Positions 25,486 through 35,324 of a DNA stretch of 64,000 bases are shown here, one piece after another (position 1 is the first letter of the stretch; the number at the start of each line of letters is the position of its first letter). Below the pieces are notes generated by a model. That model did no database searches. It was not told the DNA's origin and saw only the letters and a program-made list of their open reading frames with translations. The DNA comes from Parietaria judaica (lineage: Eukaryota > Streptophyta > Magnoliopsida > Rosales > Urticaceae). A program made the position numbers and the translations under genes. The stretch covers positions 13,572,001 to 13,636,000 of the forward strand of contig OX940864.1 in the NCBI GenBank assembly GCA_954871525.1, in the 5' to 3' direction.

Positions 25486-26164
25486 TCCCGATGACGTGAT
25501 AAAACATGTCAACGGACAGCGAGCCACGTGGCATTCAATGATACCCGCCATTACATTGCAATAATAATAAAAAAATATTATTTTTTTTTTATGAAAAAAA
25601 AAAAAACTCAATTTTTTTTTTATGTTTTTTTTTTAAGAAAAGCTGAAGAGTTGAAGTGCTACAAAATGAATCAGATAAATATTTGCAATGTAGACTTCTC
25701 ACCAAGTTATTTTACTACGAGGATTTACTTTACAAAATACTAGGGAGCACTGTGAATACCATGTTTATATCCTTGTATTTATTTATACACCACGGATTTA
25801 TATGCTTTTGGATTTATAATTTCTTTGTATACTTACACTAAATAAGAAACGAAAAGAAAAAAAGCCCATTGAAGTCCTCGTTCCGCTTGATCATCGACTC
25901 GGAATCAAACATCCTTGATAACTCCTGTTCAGATTACAAGAACATTCATAATTATGAGATTGGGACGGTGCTTTTAAACCTATAAATTTCTTGTTTTTCT
26001 TTTGGTTGAACAGGTTTGTGGTATCTTTTGTCTTTGCAATGTAATCTTCTTCTATCAGTAAAATCTTCATTTTTGTTTTAAGGAAAAACAAAAAACAAAA
26101 ACAAACTTAAATACATATTCAAGTAAGTTTAGAAATGCACCTCTTTGCATGTGTAATGAGATCT

Positions 26165-29100
26165 TTAACTAGCTTGAGACTTAGCAGCTTGAAGCATTTC
26201 CACTATAAGATTCTTCAATTCCCTAAAACGATCAATTGAAAGGCAAATAAATGATAATGGTCTTGATATATAGCTTAGTTATTTTCCTTACCAGCAAGGC
26301 ATTAGTTTAAGTCTATTTCCTAAATTAATGATTAATAAATAAAATAAGCAGAAAACTTCCCGCATTAAATCTTACTTTCGATCCCCTGCAGGGCGAGGAA
26401 AGGGTATTCGAAGCTTAAACGTATCTCCTTTATAGCCAGCCTGACAAATTATTCACGAAATCGATCAATAAGAAATGTGATATAACATGAACCGCTTTTA
26501 GGATGGGAGGATAAATTACGCGAGTTTTTCTTTTACATACCCTCTACATTATTTTTTGGCAAAAATATACCCTCTATTTCAAAAACAACTGATATCCTCA
26601 AAATATACTTTAGTTTTTTTATTTTTTATATCCTCCCATAGTCCCATTATTGTAATTTTTAAAAACCCAGAATTGACCTTTAGTCATAATTTTTAAAATT
26701 TTACTTCATATACCATCTTGTTATTTTCTATAAAAATATGCGATCTATTTTTACATAAGCGAAAATATTATAAATGGTTAATATTAGGTTTATATTTATA
26801 TTTAAGCTTAAAAAGAAAATAAAGGGTATAGAAAAAGCAAATTTCCCATAAATTATTAACAGAACGACAATTGAAGTAAGATAAAAAGAGAGCAGAAAAA
26901 CCAAAGTACTAATGGAATGACATTAACGACTGGAGTTATGTCTTACCTTCACGTTGAAACCTAGGCTATCCAAGTCCAGCATGTAAGCATAATCGACCTG
27001 GGGATATGGAGAGTTCCGGTTTCACGGATATCAGTACTAACGAAGTGGTTTTATCTAGGACTGAAGGTTTACATTGGAAACCAGAAAATTCCAGTTTATA
27101 AGGACAAAAACCGTGTAACCTACGAAACGTTTCTTTATTAACTTCTGTTAGTTTTTATTTTTATTTTTTATTCTAACACTTATTCCAGTATCGGTTTTAC
27201 ATAGGAACTGATTTAAAACCGCCTTCCAGAAAAACCGGATTTAATTAAAAAAAAAAATAAGGCAACCGGGTTCATGTCTTTACCAGTCTCTATTTAAGAA
27301 ATCTAGAATTGTAACGAAGGCGAAGTCACACTAACTGAATTGAGCAGTTAGCACAAATGATAGATTACCGGAATCGACGTTGCACTTTGTACAATGGCTT
27401 TTGTATCACCAGCATGATCCTTGTTCATGTGAGACTAGAAAATTACACTTTAGTAGTCAATATCGTTAAATAAATAAACATAATATTAATAGAGAAATTG
27501 TTGGATGTTTATTCCTACCGTGACAGGCTTAGCAAACTGAGCTATTGGATCAACTTTAGCACCTTTATACTCTTCGCTGCTGAACTCTGAAGTCAACACA
27601 ATGTAATGGAAACAGTCAATTTCGTGGCGTAGATTCTCAATGTTGTGAAAAACATAAATCCTAGGTACCAAGAGATAGGTAAAAGTGGCGGCATAGTTCA
27701 CTTCTTTTTTTGTGCAGCGTATATTCTTAATGTTTTCAAAAGAATTTATAGGCACTTCACCTAACTTATGCTGCCACTTTCACCAAAGTTACAAGTACTT
27801 TTGCCGCAAATATACAATGGGATTAATTTTGACTATATAGACTATTTAGTTCGTTATCTCGTTTGAATTTTCATGTTATTTAGGGTTTGGCTAATTACGC
27901 TTAGGGGTTGTACTTAGTGGGCTCAGTCTGACCCATTACGTTGTAATTCCTTTGTCCATTTAAGAGAGCTTAACTTAAGTGAATTAAGAATGGTATCTGA
28001 TAACCATTAAAGAACTCTTAATCTCTCTCAATCGAGGGAAGATTGGTTTTATGAAGGTTGGCGAATCTCGTTTTTCAAGATTGGATTATCAAAAAAGACA
28101 ACTTCCCAGCCTCATACTTGAGATATGTGGTAGGAAACTCAAGTTACTTACAGTAAAAATTGCAAAATTTAATTGTGAAAGTGAAGTATTCAAACCTCCT
28201 GATCCCAGCAACGCTGTTGCAACCCCCGACACGTATTGTACAACTTTGGGTTCGATGCGATAGAATTGGAAGTCACCAAAGTCAACCTTCGTAATCAAGA
28301 AATAAATTAATTTACCAATCAAATGATGGCACGTACACTCTTCTAAAAAAGTATTGAAAGTACTAAAGAAAGAGTATGAATCTATACCCAAAATGCATTG
28401 GGATGCTTAGCCAGATATGCACTACGAATTGCAGCTTTATCATTTTCAGGAACCTATATAATGATGAATTCATCAATGAAGAACTTTGAAAAAGAAAGAG
28501 AACATAAAAAAATAGAGATAAAATGTGGTTATTTACTCACAGGAAGAGCATCACCATAAATATTGATTATTAGATCGGTCCTATCTTCGGGATCTCTAGC
28601 TATGAGTAACGAGCACTTAGAATTACCAGCCACATTCTACAGATAATAAAAACGCATAAGTTTGATAAGGCAGTAATGTATAAAGAAAATGAAATAAAAG
28701 GCGCTTAGATACAAATGTAAAGAGACAAGCATGGTCCGAACTCAGACCTAAGAGAACAGTTAAGGGGGAGAACCTTATAATGTCTTGCTAAGCTGCTGAT
28801 TGACAATATTGGAGATCCATCTGCATCACACGCAAAGTCTACCATTGATCCCGATGGATAACCATCATGTTTCTGCGAATTAGAGTAGAAGTAAAAACAA
28901 GTAAGAGATTGTAATTTAGAAAAATTAGTGGGAAACATTGAGAGTATAAATGCAGAATTGTTCAATATGTTAGAAATAAATAACTGAATACTTACTATAC
29001 AATGTATACATGACCAAAATGGCACGAGTGTTAGCTATATTTCATTATTTATTGAGATATTTAACTAGTGCTTCGATATTCAATACTAGTTCAGAGATAA

Positions 29101-29905
29101 AAGCAAGAATCTGATTGAAAGCGAACCAAGATAGTTAAAGTGCGAATTCCGGATTACGAAATGAAATATCAAACAATCTAACAGAAGAACCAAATTCACG
29201 AACCGAAGTGCACTCATGAAAGCCGAAGAAATAAGTTGGCTATTCGACAAACCTGAGAAAGTGTAGACAACACTCCGCGCACAGTGCCGTTCATTACCGT
29301 ACGAATTTCTTCAAGTGGCTTCAACCGAGCAGCCTTTTCCTGCAAAATCTCAGTCGAAATGAACAAAAACTCAAACCCATTTGCGCAAAAGCAATCCGCA
29401 TAGAGTCTTTGTTACACCTATATTACCTCGCTCGTACAGTCATACTCGATTATCGATATACATACACACACATTTCTCAAAGAAACATGTTTTCAATCTA
29501 TTTTCATCTTCGTTGCATTACACATATCAATCACAAACCCCAAACTCTAACCCATCAATTTCTCATCGTGATAATCAAGAAAATGAAAATCAATGGCACC
29601 TGATGAGATCGAACGAGCTCAAAGACATCAGTATCATCGTCACCGAGAAGTGCTCCAGCTAGCTCAGCCTGCAACACCTTTGAATTCATGTTTTTTCCTC
29701 AAGACAAGAGAGAAGTCGAAGAGTCTGCGAGGAAGATTGAAAGCACCTTAGCGTTCTGCGCGGGGTGAGAAGCCAGGGAGAGGGAGAGGGAGCGAGGAGA
29801 GAGGCGAAAGAGCAGAGCGAGAGGCGAGGGGACGAGTGATACGCCATTGACGCGGAATCGAGGTGACAGAGCAAAAGTGGTCAACGGCGTAGACAACGCT
29901 CTCAT
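26165..29905 (-). CDS. HOZ: chloroplast HugZ/HOZ-like split-barrel protein (PNPOx plus DUF2470)
   Basis: Twelve exons: 29905-29747, 29668-29600, 29339-29253, 28872-28774, 28636-28541, 28453-28388, 28286-28196, 27586-27519, 27434-27369, 26997-26947, 26440-26376, 26222-26165; 324 residues. The first ~50 residues are rich in S, T, L and R with almost no acidic residues (MRALSTPLTTFALSPRFRVN), as in a chloroplast transit peptide. A pyridoxamine-oxidase-like split barrel follows (YPSGSMVDFACDADGSPILS, KCSLLIARDPEDRTDL, AFWVDFGDFQFYRIEPK, YVSGVATALLGSG), then a DUF2470 domain (AKPVTSHMNKDHAGDTKAIV, YMLDLDSLGFNVKAGY, KLRIPFPRPAGDRKELK). The family includes bacterial HugZ heme oxygenase and plant HOZ (Arabidopsis At3g03890, by memory). 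A role in plastid heme handling is inferred. The junction of exons 1 and 2 (78-nt intron) is the least certain. Confidence 0.86.
27885..28065 (+). repeat. dispersed repeat, copy 2 (partner at 16545-16715)
   Basis: Intronic copy of the repeat described at 16545-16715, in the same plus-strand orientation, with a similar order of words and the same closing GGTTGGC. Divergence between the copies is high, so insertion was old. Confidence 0.5.
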
Positions 29906-30713
29906 CTTCGAGTGGAAGGCAAAACTGGGCGTGTACCTGAGCTGATACCTCGCCACGGATTATATTCAATTGGCATATTAACGGCACAAGTACCACTAGT
30001 TTTTTTAAAGGATAATAAATTCTAATATTATTCTTAATTTTATATATAAAAAAAAACTACTAACTTTTTTTTTTTTTTCAAAGACTATTGGCACTTGTAC
30101 CGTTAATATCCGTATTCCATTTCAAAGCCTTTGAAATTTTACATTTTAGTCTATATTCCATTTTGATGTAGCAAATATTGCATGTTGTGGCAATGAAGAA
30201 GTTTATTCCGGAAAAGGATTAATCGTGACACTTTGTTTTGCCCATTTGCTTCTCGGTGCGGGCTCGGAGGCATCTTTTCGGGACTCCACTGAAAATGCGA
30301 CGGGGTTCCCAAACATAATTGGAGTGGTTGCACTTCGGCAGCCATGGGAGAAGCCCCCGCAATTCAACTAGGCCTCGTTCTCACAAATGAACCGAGTATT
30401 TTTCAGCTCCCGGTGAAATTTGACGCGTCTGCAATTGTCAATGCCATCACAGGGTCTAAAAAACATTTGGCGAGTTAGGAATTTATACAATGTTATATTC
30501 TCTTGGGCCACGCTCTACACGAATTCGGGTCTGTAAATAGTGAACATCATACAGTCGATAACAACAACAATACAATACGTCGCGATTCATCCAAGTTTGA
30601 ATATGATAATTACAATAGTTGACAAATCCATAATAATTATTGTTGAAGAAAGGTCATACAATGGAAGAGCTTAAATTACAATAGTTGAAGAAAGGTCATG
30701 TCTCTGCAACTTC
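29906..30713. other. intergenic; unidentified GC-richer segment at 30230-30480
   Basis: About 250 bp within this interval is more GC-rich than its surroundings and is open in several frames for 45-65 codons (plus-strand segments reading MGEAPAIQLGLVLTNEPSIF and FPNIIGVVALRQPWEKPPQF). I recognise no family, and frames end without splice context. It may be a fragment of a duplicated gene. Confidence 0.35.
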
Positions 30714-32557
30714 CTAAACCGATGATTGGAGGCCAATAATACCTGCAAGAAAAGAATACATATATAGATGTTACTACAAAATGTGATGGCGTACTATATA
30801 CATGGGTTTTAATATAAATCAAATGGGAAAAGTGGAAATTACATTATGAATAGTTTGTGAGTCAACAAATATCTCAAAATGAAAATGCTCCAAAATTGAA
30901 AGAAAACTCGATGCAAGAAACAGAAAAAGAGTAAGTACCACATCCGATTCTTGCTCCAGCATTGCCGGTAGACTTGCTCAATTCGTGTCCACCTATTGGT
31001 TAATCAATCAGAAGTCTCATTGAACAATCTTTTCTCGAAATAATGGATCTTTAGGATAAAGAGAGATATAGTTTTAACCGACGGTAATGATATTATGAAA
31101 GCAGTTTGACGGACCTTTTCCGAGATCATCAGGATCTGCATGGACAACAACTGCCCTCCCAAGTATTGAACTGGGTCCACTCAATGGTATCTACAAATTG
31201 AGAAACAAGATTAAAACAAATTAGGATCCTATTCACAATATGGTTACAAAAACATTATTATAAGAAAAATATGAATGGAAGGTTGTGTACAAATGTGCAT
31301 TTTTATAGGAAGGGTACTTGCGTCTTTTATTATGATTTAAAAGGGTTACTTACGTAATTGAAAATAATTCAGAGAGCTTTAGTGGCCTAGGCTATGGGGA
31401 GAAGCATGTTTTGTTCAGTCTTTTGATTGCAATACATCTTTGAGAGAGCTTTAGCCGTGTTTTAGAAAGAACTATTGGTTGTCCAAATACATTCGTGGCA
31501 ATAAAATAACCGGTAAATCATCACCAAGGTGATTACCGTTGGCTTACGTTTTTGTTTCGCAATATTTTGGTACCGGTTCCTATCACATAACACCAGCATT
31601 GAGAATCAATTAGATGGTTAAACTTATTTGATTATGAACTTAGTAAGTTACAAGATTGAAGCATAACACAGTTCCAAGGATCTCAGTAAACCACACCCCA
31701 ACGAAATCAAAAAATACAAATTCAACTAGAAAGTTCTGTACCTGCCAGTCATTGATGAAAACCTCAGCAACACCTGAAAGAGATACCTGAAATATTACAC
31801 AACTGTTTCCCACTTTCCCTAATATGTAATCAATCATATCTATTCCTTGATTTAAGAGGATTAAGATAGTTCCAACTTCCAAGGATCTCAGTAAACCACA
31901 CCCCAACGAAATCGAAAAAATACAAATTCAACTAGAAAGTTCTGTAATCAATCATATCTATTCCTTGATTTAAGAGGATTAAGATAATCATATTCGACGG
32001 AACTGTAAAACATATTTTATAATTTATAACCTCTTATCTGTGGTCCACATATTTAGTAAATATCAGGAGACCACCACATAGCTTAGGGTTATAAATATTA
32101 AATAAGATTCATGAGTCTCATTTTGACCATCTCGAGAAGGCCTAACCCAATAATCGGGTCTTCAAGAACATCTATGGCTCGAGGTACACTCGTTACTTCT
32201 GTATTTGTATCTACATGTGTTGATTCCGTTACTTGTGTGTTCAAATCACTGTTTTGTCCAACAAACACACCCTATGTTTGATGCCTTGAAGGCTTAGAAG
32301 ATCTAGCCCTAGAATACATAACAGCTTCAAGAACTATTCGATCCTTTTTCTACATCTAAATAGTTACGAGAAGTTTTAGATACTTATAACGAAAACAATG
32401 AAATCAGTGTGCATACCGTCTTGACCAGCGAGGATGTTACCCAAATCACCGGCGTGGCGATCCTTGTCCGAAGGCCCTCCATGCTCCTTCTTCGTCGGGT
32501 TGAAATGAGGCCCTTGAACATCAACATAGCTCCAAAGCTAAAACCAGATACATATAC

Positions 32558-32595
<38 letters not shown>

Positions 32596-32766
32596 TACCA
32601 GTGGAGTTACAGCCATTAGTGGTATCTCCAAGGGCGTGGATATGGAAGCCATGGTTGCCTGGAGAAAGCCCCGCGATTCTTCCTCTCACTTGAGTAGGCC
32701 CTGCAATTCAGCACAATATTACACCCAAAACAATCAAAACCAAGAGATAAACACACAAATACATAG

Positions 32767-32797
<31 letters not shown>

Positions 32798-32880
32798 CCA
32801 TTGAGGTGTTGAACGAAGTGAAGAGAGCCTCTGACACCGCTCTCTCCAGTTACGAGAGCCACCGCTTTGAGAGCGCTCAT
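30714..32880 (-). CDS. CSD3: Cu/Zn superoxide dismutase, CSD3 clade
   Basis: Converts superoxide to hydrogen peroxide and oxygen. Seven exons: 32880-32799, 32700-32599, 32512-32417, 31773-31742, 31190-31115, 30992-30939, 30742-30714; 156 residues. Metal ligands are in [32 protein letters not shown] and the [16 protein letters not shown] loop; the paired cysteines are in NGCNSTG and RIGCGIIG. The N-terminal VRGSLHFVQ, the NILAG..GVAEV segment and the C-terminal GIIGLQSS are characteristic of the CSD3 type. Arabidopsis CSD3 ends in the peroxisomal signal AKL, but here the last exon ends QSSV and stop, so peroxisomal import by PTS1 is not predicted and a cytosolic location is more likely. Introns 1 and 2 start with nearly identical (CT)n(TA)n runs. 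The gene is divergent from NTM1. Confidence 0.92.
31671..31986. repeat. partial duplication around CSD3 exon 4
   Basis: The block at about 31671-31740 recurs at about 31877-31946 almost unchanged (CAAGGATCTCAGTAAACCAC, CCAACGAAATC, CAACTAGAAAGTTCTGTA), and the block at 31828-31870 recurs at 31946-31986 (AATCAATCATATCTATTCC, TTGATTTAAGAGGATTAAG). The copied parts flank exon 4 (31742-31773), but the exon itself is not present in the second copy. High identity suggests a recent event. Confidence 0.8.
32558..32595. repeat. (TA)n(GA)n at the CSD3 intron 2 donor
   Basis: A compound microsatellite three bases from the 5' splice site of intron 2 (minus strand: GT AC, then CT repeats, then TA repeats). 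It fills half of this 86-nt intron. Confidence 0.85.
32767..32796. repeat. (TA)n(GA)n at the CSD3 intron 1 donor
   Basis: The same compound microsatellite, here beginning directly in the GT of intron 1 on the minus strand (GTCTCTCTC...TATATA). The intron is 98 nt. Confidence 0.85.
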
Positions 32881-33431
32881 TGTGCTTCTGATTTCGTCTC
32901 TTTCTACAGCTGTATCTTATCCTTAAAAGTTCCACTTTCTCACACCGTCGCTTTCAGCCTTTGCGCTGATCAGCATAACGCCAAAACGCCCAAATTTCCA
33001 GAAACGCACAAATTTATTGCTTGATTACATACACGGCAAAACGGACATTAACGACAGGTTTCAAACTCGTAACGCAAAGAACGAGTAAAGTAATTCTTCG
33101 ATTCTGGATACAAAGCGAAGAATTGAAGAGAGATTAGGGAAATCGGAAGTCGGGGGAGAGAAGAGGGAGGCAGAAAGAGGCGGAGAGACGGCGGAGGGGA
33201 AGGCAGAAGAGGAGATGGAGGACTTGGTGGGAGCTGAATCTCTCGGGATTGCATGCAATGTATTGACACAGATCGCTCGACAATTCCGCCACCATCACTA
33301 CCGCTCCGCTGTTCAACACCATCTCTCTCTCTCCTCCGAGCTCTACGAACGGAAGAATTTCGCTTTTACACTCTCTGACTTTTAGTTTGGGTTATTTGCG
33401 GTCCAAGTGTCAATTTTTTCTTAAAAGATAA

Positions 33432-33881
33432 GGGTTAATGACGGCAAAAATACCCAAAGTTTGGATAAAAAACTCCTCGTGTACTCAAAGTTTAAAAGTG
33501 GTGGCAAAAGTACTCAAAGTCGCATTTAGAGCGTTGACCACTTCATTCTCGTAACGCAATTAACTTACCCGTTAACTCTGGCCACGTGGACAAACGTGGG
33601 TTGCTGACATAACATTTTTTTGCCACGCGGACGAGCCCAATTAGGGGTTTAATTCGTTCTTATGTCATAAACGAGGCTGATGTAGGCTCGTCCACTTGGC
33701 AAAAACTTGCTATGTCAGCAACCAACGTTGGTCCACGTGGCCAGAGTTAACGGGTAATTACGAGAATGGAGTGGTCAACGCCCCAAATATGACTTTGGGT
33801 ACTTTTGCCACTACTTTTAGACTTTGAGTACACGAAGGGTTTTTTTTATCAAACTTTAAGTTTTTTCGCTGTCATTAACCC
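33432..33881. mobile_element. Mutator-type foldback MITE, 9-bp TSD
   Basis: A 450-bp element whose two halves are long inverted repeats (about 200 bp each). It starts GGGTTAATGACGGC and ends with the mirror TGTCATTAACCC. It is flanked by identical 9-bp duplications AAAAGATAA (33423-33431 and 33882-33890), which identifies it as Mutator-like. Each arm carries a CACGTG palindrome (33583 and 33734). No coding capacity. Confidence 0.92.
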
Positions 33882-33959
33882 AAAAGATAATGATAAATTT
33901 TCATTCTATCAGTCGGACAAAGTATCTATACCCAAATATTAGTGAACATAATGCATAAT

Positions 33960-34411
33960 TTTTTGTCAACAAGGGTTTTATGCACCCAACGTTTCAAAGA
34001 GTTGGCAAAATTGCACAACGTGTGTTGACTTGAAATCTGTCAATTTTTATGTTAATGACGTTAAGTGTTGCTTACGTGGCATGTTGGGCTTATCAGGTAG
34101 CGTTCCACGTTGGTCATGAGTTGCCAAGTGTAACATACTGATTATTTTGCGACATAAGTGTACATAATTAGTGGGTTACACTTGCCAAGTGTAACATACT
34201 AACTATTTGCGGAATAAGTGTAAATAATTAGTGGATTACACTTGGCAACTCCTGGCCCACGTGGAACGTCACTTAGCGAGCTCAATATGCTACATAAGTA
34301 GCACTTAATGTCACTAACAAAAAAGTTGACGAATTTCATAGTCAACGCACGTTGTGCATTTTTTTCTAACATTTTGAAATATTGAGTGCATGAACTCCGG
34401 TTGACCAAAAG
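33960..34411. mobile_element. second Mutator-type foldback MITE
   Basis: A 452-bp element with long inverted arms. The left arm has GTCAACAAGGGTTTTATGCA and GCACAACGTGTGTTGACT; the right arm mirrors them as GGTCAACCGGAGTTCATGCA and GCACAACGTGCGTTGACT. Flanks ATGCATAAT (33951-33959) and ATGCATTAT (34412-34420) match at 8 of 9. The centre repeats AAGTGTAACATACT twice. One CACGTG lies at 34258. Confidence 0.85.
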
Positions 34412-34544
34412 ATGCATTATAATAACTCTATTATATATAATACATGTATATGTATATATATATATATTTATTTAAAACTATGTCATAATTTTAGATACTT
34501 TGTCGGCTAAAGAACTTGTACTGCAAATATCCCTTTTAAATTTG

Positions 34545-34948
34545 GGGTATTAGTGGCAAAAGTGGACAAAGTTAAGCCAAGTGTGCAAATATGTAGCCAA
34601 AATAATTTAATATCGGCATAAGTAACCAAAGTTTGTCAAACCGTGACGTGTATAACTTTCGTCCAGTTTTTGTAACACTCGTTAGTCAACGTGCCACGTG
34701 GCAGTCAATGGATTGCCACGTGGCATGCCACCTCAATAATTTTTTTGGGTATTAACGGCAAAAGTGGCCAAAATTGAGCCAAGTGTGCAAACATGTAGCC
34801 AAAGCGATTTAATATCGACATAAGTAACAAAAATTTACCAAACCGTGACCTGCATAAATTTCATCCAATTGTTGTAACACCTGTTAGTCAACGTGCCACG
34901 TGGCAGTCAATGGATTGCCACGTGGCACGCCACCTCAATAAATTCTAA
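34545..34948 (+). repeat. 202-bp tandem repeat, two copies, Mutator-arm-like
   Basis: Copy 1 starts GGGTATTAGTGGCAAAAG at 34545 and copy 2 GGGTATTAACGGCAAAAG at 34747. Each copy contains two CACGTG palindromes (34695, 34717; 34897, 34919) in the frame GTGCCACGTGGCAG...TTGCCACGTGGCA. The unit looks like one arm of a Mutator-type MITE duplicated head to tail, not a foldback. It lies about 380-780 bp upstream of the NTM1 start codon. Confidence 0.85.
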
Positions 34949-35324
34949 GAAATAATAATGATAAAAATATAATTTTAATAAAAATTAGATATTTTATATC
35001 TACATAAAATCGACGATAAAAATACTTAATTTAATTAAAATATAACAAAATACTTCTAAACAGTATATTTTACCCTCTAATTTCCCAATTACACCTAATA
35101 TAAGTTCTAGATTTTGCTTTCCGAAATTAATTAAAAAGAAGAAAGAAAGAAAGAAAGAAAATAAGCTTGTTGAAATTAAAAGATAATTTTGGTAGAAAAT
35201 GCTATATCATTATCAGCCTTCCCTAGGCCTATGCGGAGGCACTCACTCTTTGAGAACAGAGCCGCGCTTCGGAGTCAAACCCTTGGCAGCCAACACCTCC
35301 TTGAGGACCTCAGCTCGGACTTCC

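Larger units (their letters stand above)
23816..26164. other. intergenic between BPA1 5' end and HOZ-like 3' end
   Basis: AT-rich with no gene recognised. It contains the foldback at 24061-24211, an ATT repeat at 24546-24587 and a dispersed repeat copy at 25345-25485. Just after that copy, near 25530, is one CCACGTGG palindrome. Confidence 0.5.

Noticed and set aside
35199..35324. 42-residue N-terminal extension of NTM1
   Set aside because: Not part of the known enzyme core. It is kept only as an alternative in the gene entry because a short targeting peptide cannot be ruled out.
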